Shown here in pieces: positions 37,523-47,415 of a stretch of DNA of 64,000 nucleotides. Origin of the DNA: Raphanus sativus (taxonomy: Eukaryota > Streptophyta > Magnoliopsida > Brassicales > Brassicaceae); the NCBI RefSeq assembly GCF_000801105.2, contig NC_079515.1, positions 22,901,407 through 22,965,406 on the forward strand. The letters are read 5' to 3'. Position numbers and translations under genes: made by a program. Position 1 is the first letter of the stretch, and every line of letters begins with the position of its first letter. The notes under the pieces are model-generated. The model did no database searches, had not been told where the DNA came from, and saw only the letters and a list, made by a program, of their open reading frames with translations.

Positions 37523-37742
37523 GTACTGTATTTACTCTGCATTTCTACTATATTTATTCAAAGCAATAATGTTATCACTTTTTATTTCCTTTTCTTTTGT
37601 TTTTCTTTTCTGAAGCATATACAAATTACTTGTAATCTGAAGTGACATAAAATGAAAAAAAACTTACCTTCTGTTTAAAATAAGTATTGATTTAATTTTT
37701 GATGTAACAGCGGCTGACAGAGTCAGATCCACACTACCCTAA

Positions 37743-38826
37743 GGGCATCTTCAAAGGAGGAGACACTATAACACTATTATAATGTAAAAATGTGACTTTT
37801 CTTCTCCAACGTAACGTCATTCCCAACACTATTATAGTGTGATGCTGTTTTTTTGCTACAGTGTTACAATATGGTTCCGAATGGTACGCAGATCATAAAA
37901 ACAGATTGAATATAAAATGCAGATTAAAGAAAACAAATGCATATCAAACAGATTATATAGATCAAATGCAAATCAGATGCAGATCAAACTAATATATCGA
38001 ATTATCTTATTTAACCGAATATTAAAAAATAATTTTGTGAGTTAAACATCTAAAACAAAAATACAAATTATTATTATTATTTTAATTAAAAAATTTAAAC
38101 ATATTATAAAAGAAATATTAAACAAAATATAATTCATGTGTTATATATATATAAATATATATGTTGACACAAGCGTTATAATATGTACGAAAGAACAATA
38201 TATACATTTATATATACATAATACAATATATTTTATTCTATAAAAATATAAAGGGATTTTAAAATAATTTTTTAGACTTATAAATATATTAAACTAAATA
38301 TAAAATTTTAAATAGCTTGCATAAACTCATTAAACTTTTATATAAAATATCATAATATATAGTGTGACAATGTAGCGACGAGATATATTTTTTTTTTGTT
38401 TTTGAATTATTTTGATGCTTAAGTAGTTTAGTTAAATATATTTGCTTTTACAAAGTTACAAATAAATGGCATTGTTATGTATTGTGATATAAAGTAATTT
38501 AAAATTAATTTATCTTAAATTTTTATGTGTCTTTTAAATTCTAGTTAACATAATTAATTAATTGATTTAGAATATAAAATTAAACCCTTTAACAAAAAAA
38601 ATATAAAATAGATTTATTATTCCAGTTTTATTAAAAATAATTAATTATACAAGTTATAAAAATAATGTTAGTTATCAAAAATATTAAATAATTAAAAAAA
38701 TCTTTGATTTAATAATATAATAATAGAAAATATTTATTTTAGTGTCATATTTGGTGTTGTTGTTGGAGATGAAAAAAGATTTGGTGCTAAAATCACACTA
38801 AAATAGTGTTGTGGTTGGAGATGGCC
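37743..38826. mobile_element. PIF/Harbinger-like non-autonomous element M, copy 4, 1084 bp
   Basis: Same ends as copy 1 (GGGCATCTTCAAAGG at the left, GGTTGGAGATGGCC at the right) with TAA flanks (37740-37742, 38827-38829). It lies 5810 bp after copy 1 and was carried by the same duplication that copied the papain fragment. Confidence 0.78.
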
Positions 38827-38912
38827 TAAGGTGAAGACTTCTTTTCTATTTTCTTTGATTTTTTTCGCTTTTATCAATACTTACTGTTCATATGTATGTA
38901 ATTTTTTTCAAG

Positions 38913-40357
38913 GATGTCTTAAGTGGTGCTAAATTCTATGAGAAGTTTTGGTCTGAAGAAGTCTTTCTTGAAGTCATGGATCAAGGCTGTATGCGTAAGT
39001 AATTTTTTTTTGAGCATATGATTATAAATCAAGAATATGAGTTGTGGTAAATAGATTTTGTTTATTGTTCTGATTAGGGTTAGAAATTTATTTTTTTAAT
39101 AGAAAAAATGGGTATCATGTATTGTGACACCATAGACTTTTTGAGTTTTTTTGATTGGTGTTTCCAGACATGATTAGACAAATATCAGAATTTTTTACTT
39201 GTGATAAATAGTTTAGTTTATTGTTTTAGTTAGGATTGGAAAATTAATTGGATATTAAATTTGTTTTTCAGATACCACAAATATGGGTTTTGGTTATGTG
39301 AATTGATTGTATATTCTCATTCTTTTAGATATATTTGTGCTCTCTTTCTTTCTATAAATGTTAATGAGAGCCCTTTTAATTGTGTAGAAACTTGCTGGAC
39401 TATAGCATCCACAAGTACTTTGACTGCTAGGCTTCATATTGAAAAGAAAACTGTTACTCTTAAGCGTATGTCTCTTGTCCACATGGTGGTTGGTCTTTTT
39501 GACAAGATAAAAAGCAATGGAGAACTCAAAGATCTAACCTCTTTGAAGAGATTCTTAGAAGACGAAGGTGTTATTTTGAAGGAAGATTGCAACTGTTCTG
39601 ACCCTATTGCTGAAATGAGAAGGATAAACACTTTTGATAAATCAAAGATGCGTAGACCAGTTATGTGCACCCACAAACGCAAGATAGCTAAAATCTGACA
39701 TATAAATTATATCCATCTTTGTTTTCTTTGTCACTAAAGCATTTAGTGGTGGTTTATATAAGGTTGGTTTGACTAATCTAACATTCACTATTTTTTCTGT
39801 TGAAAATTTTTGGTTGCAGCCTAAAAAAGTGTACAAGGTTAAAGAACTGACAGTGATAACTAAGGTTGATGAGAAAGAACTTATACATATTCCAATAAAG
39901 GGCCCGTGGCAATTTCTATTGAAAACCATTCAGAGTTTGCAAGACTTAAAGGGGTTAGTTAATATATATGTTAAGCCCAATTTTACTATTTTGAACAACA
40001 ATACAATATTGTTTGATGGGTTTGTAAAACAGGATGCCATCTAGTCCTAAGGATAGCAAGAGTGTGATTGGCTTTTACATTCTCATGCGTATGGGCTATG
40101 AAACTGATGCTGATGGAGTCCACTACTGGAAGGTCAAAAACTCAGCTGGAACTGGTTGGGGTGAAAATGGATTCGGGAAGATAATCCGACAAACAAGCCG
40201 CAATGGAAAACCGTCATTGATTAAATATATCCTTTGTCCTGTGGTAAGTAATATTCCTTTAATCCACTAATATTTTAACCAGTGTTTTGATACAAAATTT
40301 CATTGTTTGTTCGCTTCTGTATCACAGCTCCTTGACAACTACGAGGATGAAGCTTAG
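38913..40357 (+). pseudogene. papain-like peptidase pseudogene, copy 2, lacking its 5' part
   Basis: Exon-like pieces: 38913-38994, 39388-39683, 39820 to about 39951, 40034-40243 and 40328-40357. The first two join as ...EVMDQGCM-QTCWTIAS, keeping the catalytic cysteine of C1 peptidases. The fourth piece has HYWKVKNSAGTGWGENGFGKI, the active-site Asn region of papain, but the usual NSWG is NSAG and the position of the catalytic His is Phe/Tyr (VIGFYILMRMGY). The donor after exon 2 is AT at 39684-39685, where copy 1 still has GT. No signal peptide or proregion lies upstream. I infer a dead gene; a noncatalytic product cannot be fully excluded. Confidence 0.8.
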
Positions 40358-40563
40358 CTACCACTACTCCAAGACTTAAGAAAATGAACTATTATCATTA
40401 CCATCTATTTTCTTGTTTTATGATATGATGCTACTCAGCTTATGTAGTAGATATTTCTGAATGTTTGCTTTCTTTTCTTTTTATCTACTTGTTCTACGTT
40501 AATTATAACCATATTGCCCCAACTGATTTCATTTCTTTCACGCATCTAATTAATCAACATAAA

Positions 40564-41437
40564 CTAGGTGTGTTATCCGCATATGAATTCTTTTACGAAT
40601 ATTTATTAGTTTATATATTTTATTAAAATTTGTATGCTTATTATTTTATTAAATTTTTGAAAACACTAACATATTAAAAATATTTTTGATTTTGAAGTCT
40701 TATACTTTTATTATCACTTTTTGTACACTTATTTTTACTTATATTTTGCTCATATTTTCCATTTATTTTCCATTATTTATATTTTCTATTACATATATTT
40801 TCTCATCTATACTATTTAAACATAAACAATAAAAAATTACTTACAAAAAGTAATAGTTGGATCAATATATTTATTGTTAGATTGAAATCAAAATAATATA
40901 TATTTTAATTTAAATTATATGATAAGTTCGTTTTATTTTAATATATATTTTTAGATTTGGATAATTAGTATTAATATTAATTTTAATAATATATCTAATC
41001 AAAAAAATTTAAATCGTTTTTTATTCTGTGGTTAATTTATGTTTATTCATTAAGGGTATAAATGATACTGACCACTATAATTTTTTTATTTTAAAATATA
41101 GTTTTTAGATTTTGGATAATTCTTATCATTATTAATTTTATTTACTTATGTAATAAAAAAAATTTGATTTTATTTTGTATGTAATTTATATATTTATCCA
41201 TTAAGGATATAAACAGTATTAATCACTCTAATTTTTATTTTAAAATATATTTTTAAATTTTGGATAATTCTTATCAGTATACGTTTTAATCATTTATCTA
41301 ATCATAAGATTAAAATTCGTTTTTCTTTATGGATAATTTATATGTTTATTCATTAAGGGTAGTATCGATGTTAACCACTCTAACTTTTAACGTGAGAGCT
41401 CCGTTGCGAAAAATCACTTCGCAAATAATAATATAGA
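40564..41437 (-). mobile_element. Helitron-like element, minus strand, 874 bp
   Basis: Read on the minus strand it starts TCTATATTATTATTTGCGAAG and ends CACACCTAG followed by T, inserted between A and T, as Helitrons do. The stem-loop expected before the end is not clear, so the call is moderate. It contains the 150-bp tandem repeats at 40945-41395. Confidence 0.55.
40945..41395. repeat. three imperfect tandem repeats of about 150 bp
   Basis: Each unit contains ttttaaaatatantttttagattttggataattcttatc, then taatcat/tctaatca, a TTATTCATTAAGGGTAT-like stretch and gatgttaaccactctaa. The units lie inside the minus-strand Helitron. Confidence 0.7.
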
Positions 41438-41560
41438 TAGATAGATTGAAAATTAGTTTTTTTTCCAATTAACTAAAATTAGGTAAAAATTAATTCAGGA
41501 TCAGAATCAAAACCTACTATTATAGAAATAACATAATGCATTCAACATGTAATGACCATA

Positions 41561-42217
41561 TCTATTATATTAAAAGAGAAGTCACAGCTTTGACTTATGT
41601 GTGATTTTTTTTAAATGGACCCTTAACTAAAAATCACTTATCATTCATTAATTACTAAACATATGGCTCAATAATATATCATTCCTAATAAATTATTCCT
41701 AAAAATTAGGATTGGTTAACAAACATATATTTGAATACTTAATTAATTATTCAAATTGGTGTAATTTAGATAAACCATCGTATATTAGGATGTTTTGGTA
41801 AGAATAATATATGTGCGAGTGTATGATTGAGATAGACCATCGTATAGTATAGTTTAAATAACTATCAAACCATAAAACCATTTGTAGACAGACCATTTTA
41901 ACTAAAATTAACCAGTAAACCTCTGTTTTATTGTTGTAATCACTAAAACATTATGAATGCATGCTCAATCTTTATATATATTGGTAAGTTAGATAAGGAA
42001 ATAATGATCCAAAAATATATATTATATAGAAGAAGATACAAATATATGTGAAAATTTGAAACAACATATTCAATAAAAAATTAACGGCAAAATTATTATA
42101 TTTTAAAAAATGATAGACACACTTTATATGTTATAATATATACCAATTTAAAATAAAATATTTATATAAAAATAAATAAAAATAAATACACGCACGGTTG
42201 CACGGATCGAGATTTAG
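41561..42217 (+). mobile_element. Helitron-like element, plus strand, 657 bp
   Basis: Starts TCTATTATATTAAAAGAGAAG and ends CGCACGGTTGCACGGATCGAGATTTAG followed by T, between a host A and T. This fits the Brassicaceae Helitron ends (TCTATACTATTAAA..., short GC-rich stem, CTAG) with some decay. No coding capacity. Confidence 0.7.
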
Positions 42218-42531
42218 TTTCTGTTAAGGTGGTGGACAGGTGAAAATATTTAGAAATTAAGAAAATGAGAATGGGCCCAAACGAAGCCCGGTCCTTATGT
42301 CTTGAAGACATCTGTTTCATGGATCCAAGCTTGCCCCACCCAATAGCTTCTCTGTTGTTTTCGCTTGGATTGGAAGAGTCAAACCACAATGTTTGACTTT
42401 TGTATTCTATGACCAACCAACCAATACGTCCAAAACAAGACAAGAATCTCAATCAAATCAAATGCATTGAAACCGAAACAGAGAAGCAAATGATAAAGTC
42501 CGATGAGTCTTCTTTTTGACATTTCTGATTG

Positions 42532-45500
42532 ATGCCTGTTGGTCTTCTCCTACAACTAATCACCTTCTTCTTCCTCCTTGCTCCTCTCCTCTCCTCTCTG
42601 TCACTCAAAGGTGAGATTTTTATTCTGCGTTGACCCATGATCTGTACATGTTGATTTGATAGATTGATACACATTAGCTCTTTTTTTTTTTTTTTCAGTA
42701 CAGGCCACTCTCATGGCGGATTCCAACATCGTGATGAACGGTGACTTCTCTGATGGGCTTGAGCCTTGGTACCCCAACGGATGCCAAGCCTTCGTCGTTT
42801 CCTCTGACTCCTCCTCTAGCTCAGACTCTGGCTACGCAGTTGTAACTAACAGGAAAGAAACTTGGCAAGGCCTTGAGCAAGACATCACAGCTCAGGTCTC
42901 TCCTGGTGTTACCTACACTGTATCTGCTTGCGTTGGTGTCTCTGGTCCTTTCCATGAATCGTCCCAGGTTCTCGCCACTGTGAGGCTGGAGCGTGGTGGC
43001 TCTCCTACCGAGTATTTGTTCATTGGAAAGTAGGTTTGTTTGAGAGGTTATTGTTATCTTTTGAAGTTTTGTTAGAGATTGATTGATGATGGATTATTTG
43101 AAAACTTTACCTGCAGAGCATATGCATCGAGAGACGAGTGGGTTGATGTAGAAGGAACGTTTTCGATAAAGAATATGCCTGACCGCGTTGTGATCTATTT
43201 GGAAGGTCCAGCTCCGGGGAAGGATCTTCTTATACGCTCAGTTACCGTTAAAGACTCCACTTTTTGTGACGACTTCCAGGTATAAGGTTTATGGGCTCTT
43301 TCTTTCTTTACTAGTTAGAAGCCATTGTGATCTGATTGTTGATTTACTGCAGGAAGCAGAAGAAAACAAAGCAGCATCCAGTCCCATGGCTTTGAATATC
43401 ATTCAGAACCATGACTTCTCTGACGGGATGTGTTCTTGGCATTCCAACAGTTGTGATTCGTTTGTTGTTGGCAGCAACGAATGTAACTCAGAATCATATG
43501 CGGTTGTTAATAACCGGAGCGAAACCTGGCAAGGACTGGAGCAAGATATCACAGACAGAGTTTCTCCTGGTTATTCATATAAAGTCTCTGCTAGTGTTAG
43601 CGTCTGGGGACCTGTTCAAAGGTCTGCACAGGTCTTGGCCACTTTGAAGTTAGAGCACCAAGGCTCAGATACCGAGTTTAAACTAATTGGAAAGTAATGG
43701 AACTACATGACGACATTCTCTTTGATATATATAGCCAAGAAGGTGATGCAGACACTGATAATGTTTTTTTTTTTTTTAATGGCAGAACTTATGTTTCGAA
43801 AGATACTTGGAAAACTCTGGAAGGTACTTTTGTATTCTCAGGAAGACCTGACCGTGTTGTGTTCTTCCTTGAAGGGCCACCTCCTGGTGTTGATCTTCTT
43901 ATAAAGTCTGTAACCATCCACTGCGAAAACAGTAATCAGTTTGAGGTAACTGACATATTGAGATCTTATGAATCTCTGTGTTCAGTGTTTAATATGTTTT
44001 TTCTGCTTGCCAGAGAAGCAGAGACTTCTGCTCATCAGCTCCTGAAGCTGATCATCACATCTTTTTAAATTCAAGCTTTTCCGATGGACTCAATCACTGG
44101 TCTGGAAGAGGATGCAATCTTATCTTACATGAGTCTCTTGCTGATGGGAGGATACTACCACACTCTGGAACATGTTTTGCTTCTGCAACGGAGCGCACGC
44201 ACAAGTGGAGTGGGATTGAGCAGGATGTTACAGAGAGAGTCCAGCGGAAACTCATTTATGAAGCATCTTCTGTTGTTCGGCTATCGCATAGCCATCACAC
44301 TGTGCAGGCTACTTTGTATGTTCAATACCATGACCAACGTGAAGAATACATAGGCATTTCCAGGTGAGCTTGGCAACGGTTTCTTTTTTTTATTTATACC
44401 AAATGATTCTGAAGATGTGAATCTAAATGTATCATTTGATCGAACAATGTTGATGAAAGTTTGTTTCTTTTTTTTTTTTATCTCAAGTGTTGAGGCAAAC
44501 CATGACGATTGGGTAAAGTTGAAAGGGAAGTTCCTCTTGAACGGATCTCCAGCTAGAGCAGTTGTTTACATTGAAGGACCTCCACCGGGGATTGATGTTT
44601 TCGTCGACCATTTCGAAGTCAAGCCTGCAGAGAAACCTCCACCTTCAAGACGACCATACATCGAGGTTAGACATATCCATTGTATTTGCTTCTTTTGACA
44701 TGCACCTTCTCCTCATGTCTAAATGAATCATAAACTCTTTCTTGTTAATCTCTACAGAGTCATGTCTTTGGGATGAACATAGTTTCCAATAGCCACCTAA
44801 CCGATGGAAGTGTCGAAGGTTGGTTCCCTCTTGGAGACTGCCATCTAAGAGTTGGAGAAGGCTCCCCTCAGATATTACCTCCATTGGCCAGACACTCTCT
44901 TAGAACAACGCATGAGTACCTATCCGGACGATACGTGCTTGCAACTAACCGAAGTGGGACATGGATGGGTCCTGCTCAGATGATAACTGATAAAGTGAAG
45001 CTGTTTTTAACATACCAGGTCTCAGCTTGGGTTAAAGTTGGCTCAGGAGGAGGACTAACTTGTCCACAGGACGTGAACATCGCACTCAGTGTTGATGGTA
45101 AATGGGTGAATGGAGGGAAGGTTGAGGTCAAGGATGGTGATTGGCATGAGGTTGTTGGTTCGTTTAGAATCGAGAAGCAAGCAAGAGAAGTTATGCTTCA
45201 TGTCCAGGGACCGTCTCCTGGTGTTGATCTAATGGTTGCAGGTCTCCAGATCTTCGCTGTCGATCATAAAGCACGGTTGAGTTATCTCAGAGGAGAAGCT
45301 GATATGGTAACCTACGAAACATATTAGTCCTTACATCTTCAATGAAGCTACATTTTGCACTAATGCTCTTTCTCTGTTATAACAGGTTCGTAAACGCAAC
45401 GTTCGCCTCAAAGTCACAGGCCTAGATCCTAACGAACTATCTGGCGCAACGGTGAAAATCAGGCAGACGAGTAACAGTTTCCCACTCGGATCATGCATTA

Positions 45501-46504
45501 GTCGGAGCAACATAGACAACGAAGACTTTGTGGAGTTCTTTCTCAACAACTTCAAGTGGGCAGTGTTCGGCAACGAGCTCAAATGGGCCTGGACAGAGCC
45601 AGAGCAAGGGAGCTTCAACTACAGAGACGCAGACGAGATGCTCGGCTTCTGCGAGATGTACAACATAGAGACCAGAGGCCATTGCATATTCTGGGAGGTT
45701 GAGTCAGCCATTCAACCGTGGGTACAACAGCTTAGCGAACCTGAGCTAGAAGCTGCCGTTGAGAACCGTGTAACAGACCTCCTTACACGTTACAACGGGA
45801 AGTTCAGACACTATGATGTGAACAACGAGATGCTTCATGGATCATTCTACCGAGATAGGTTAGGGTTTGATGCGAGAGCAAAGATGTTTAGGACTGCACA
45901 CGAGTTAGATCCTTTAGCTACTCTGTTCCTCAATGAATACCATATCGAAGACGGGTTTGACTCTAGGTCATCTCCCGAGAAGTACATAAAGCTTGTTCAT
46001 AAGCTGCAGAAAAAAGGTGCACCTGTTGGAGGAATCGGGATACAAGGACATATAACGAGTCCGGTCGGTCACATTGTTCGTTCAGCTCTAGACAAGTTGA
46101 GTACGTTAGGGTTACCTATCTGGTTCACGGAGCTTGATGTTTCTTCTGTTAATGAACATGTAAGAGGAGATGATCTTGAGGTGATGCTGTGGGAAGCGTT
46201 TGCACATCCAGCGGTTGAAGGAGTGATGCTTTGGGGGTTCTGGGAGCTGTTTATGAGCAGAGAGCATGCGCATTTGGTGGACGCGGATGGTGAGATTAAC
46301 GAAGCTGGGAAGAGGTTTCTTGAGATCAAACGTGAGTGGTTAACTTTTGTGGAGGGAGTGATTGAGGATGGAGAAGGAGGGTTTGGGTTCAGAGGTTATC
46401 ATGGGAGTTACGTGGTGGAAGTTGTTACTTCTGAAGGTAAGTATGTGAAGAACTTTCTTGTTGAGAAAGGCAATTGTCCATTTGATGTGATCATAGACCT
46501 TTGA
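42532..46504 (+). CDS. GH10 endo-1,4-beta-xylanase with four carbohydrate-binding modules, about 1089 aa
   Basis: Exons 42532-42610, 42699-43029, 43117-43279, 43353-43693, 43786-43945, 44014-44363, 44488-44665, 44758-45306 and 45386-46504 join in phase. The first exon (MPVGLLLQLITFFFLLAPLLSS) would be a signal peptide; if it is not used, translation could start at 42713. Four CBM4_9/CBM22-type modules follow (about 36-185, 205-350, 375-525, 545-705), each with NGDFSDG.. or similar at its start, AVVTNRxETWQGLEQDI and a xxxEGPxPGxDLL end. The GH10 domain (about 740-1010) has the acid/base Glu in DVNNEM (near 865) and the nucleophile Glu in WFTELDVSS (near 966). The enzyme should cut xylan in the wall. 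It corresponds to At1g10050, probably the gene called XYN2. Confidence 0.9.
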
Positions 46505-46777
46505 AATTTTTATATACAATTGCTGTCTTGTATCCACATTGGTGAGATACAAGCCTGGCTGTTCGTGTATACTGTACTGGATCTTTTTTCTGTACTTTTG
46601 TTACTTGCGACACGAGAAATAAAAATTCGAAACCCTAGGCCCTAGGGTTATAAAAAAAGAATTTTGAAACCCTAAATTGAGGCCTTTTTGGAAACACACA
46701 TCTAACTTTCATTACTCATTTGTTGGGTACTTATCCCATTAAAACGAAACAAGAACAAAGTTCCATTGTTTACATCA

Positions 46778-47186
46778 TTCTAGTTCAAGAAAAGACACGT
46801 CTAGATCTCATCAAGTAGATCTCTTTGAGAATGAAGAAAGGCTGTCCTCTTTTGCAGTTGGGACTTAGTGACTCAAGCACTACATTTTGGGTTAGAGCGT
46901 TAACTGGTTGAAGTTTGAGGGTTAATGGCTTAATTTTTTGGTATATATGGTCGTGAATAGTACCGACCTTGTAGTTGTTCTGCTTCTTTGTAAGCATGGT
47001 TGTAACCAAACTCTTTGCTCGGTTAAGCACGGTAATTATATTATCAGATGACAAAAAAAAAATGATCTCATCAAGTAGATAGACACAAGTGACGAAGAAA
47101 ACAAAGCAAAATTATTGTTTTCATTTGCTTTGTCACATGTATCTGTCTACCTGATGAGATGCTGACGTGTCTTTTTCGAACTAGAA
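46778..47186. repeat. long imperfect inverted repeat upstream of BCAT2
   Basis: TTCTAGTTCAAGAAAAGACACGTC and ATCTCATCAAGTAGATAGACACA at the left are matched in inverted order by TCTGTCTACCTGATGAGAT and GACGTGTCTTTTTCGAACTAGAA at the right. The loop is short once the retroposon at 46821-47063 is removed, giving a hairpin of roughly 70-80 bp per arm. It may be a foldback MITE; no clear target duplication was found. Confidence 0.7.
46821..47063 (+). mobile_element. 243-bp non-LTR retroposon fragment with poly-A
   Basis: Flanked by a perfect 17-bp duplication GATCTCATCAAGTAGAT (46804-46820 and 47064-47080) and ending ATCAGATGAC followed by about ten A. This is the mark of LINE/SINE insertion by target-primed reverse transcription. 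I do not recognise the family; a 5'-truncated LINE tail or a SINE are both possible. Confidence 0.82.
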
Positions 47187-47415
47187 ATAAAAGCAAAACA
47201 AGAACACAAAATACAACTATTTGCCAAGATAAAAGCAGACACCTCGCAACCACTTACGTGTTGGATACTTAATTTGACACACTGTGTGCTTAGTGTCCTC
47301 TTCACCTTTTTCTTTTTCATTCAAGAAATTTCTCGTTTCTTTTTGTTTTGTTTCTGTTAAAATCAAATAGGATCTTCTTCCACGACCAGAAAACAAGGGC
47401 TCTGCAACTGCGAAG

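Larger units (their letters stand above)
30985..38826. repeat. rearranged tandem array of AT-rich modules and MITEs
   Basis: Three module types recur. C starts aacaactactttttt and runs to agagagagaga. B starts tggtgattggtcttctacatag and contains aaatgcagatcaatctgc. M is a Harbinger-type MITE. The order is: M fragment 30985-31170, C, B, full M 31933-33013, papain copy 1, B 34123-34489, truncated M 34490-35127, C, B, truncated M 35855-36198, short C, B (with a MITE at 36578-37522), full M 37743-38826, papain copy 2. The two long M plus papain units are offset by about 5810 bp. Junctions between truncated M and C fall at different points, so several unequal exchanges or deletions are needed. Confidence 0.8.
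46505..47415. other. intergenic region between the xylanase and BCAT2 genes
   Basis: Contains the xylanase 3' end, short direct repeats of aaaccctagg/aaacccta (46630-46680), a long imperfect inverted repeat (46778-47186) split by a retroposon, and the BCAT2 promoter and leader. Confidence 0.65.
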
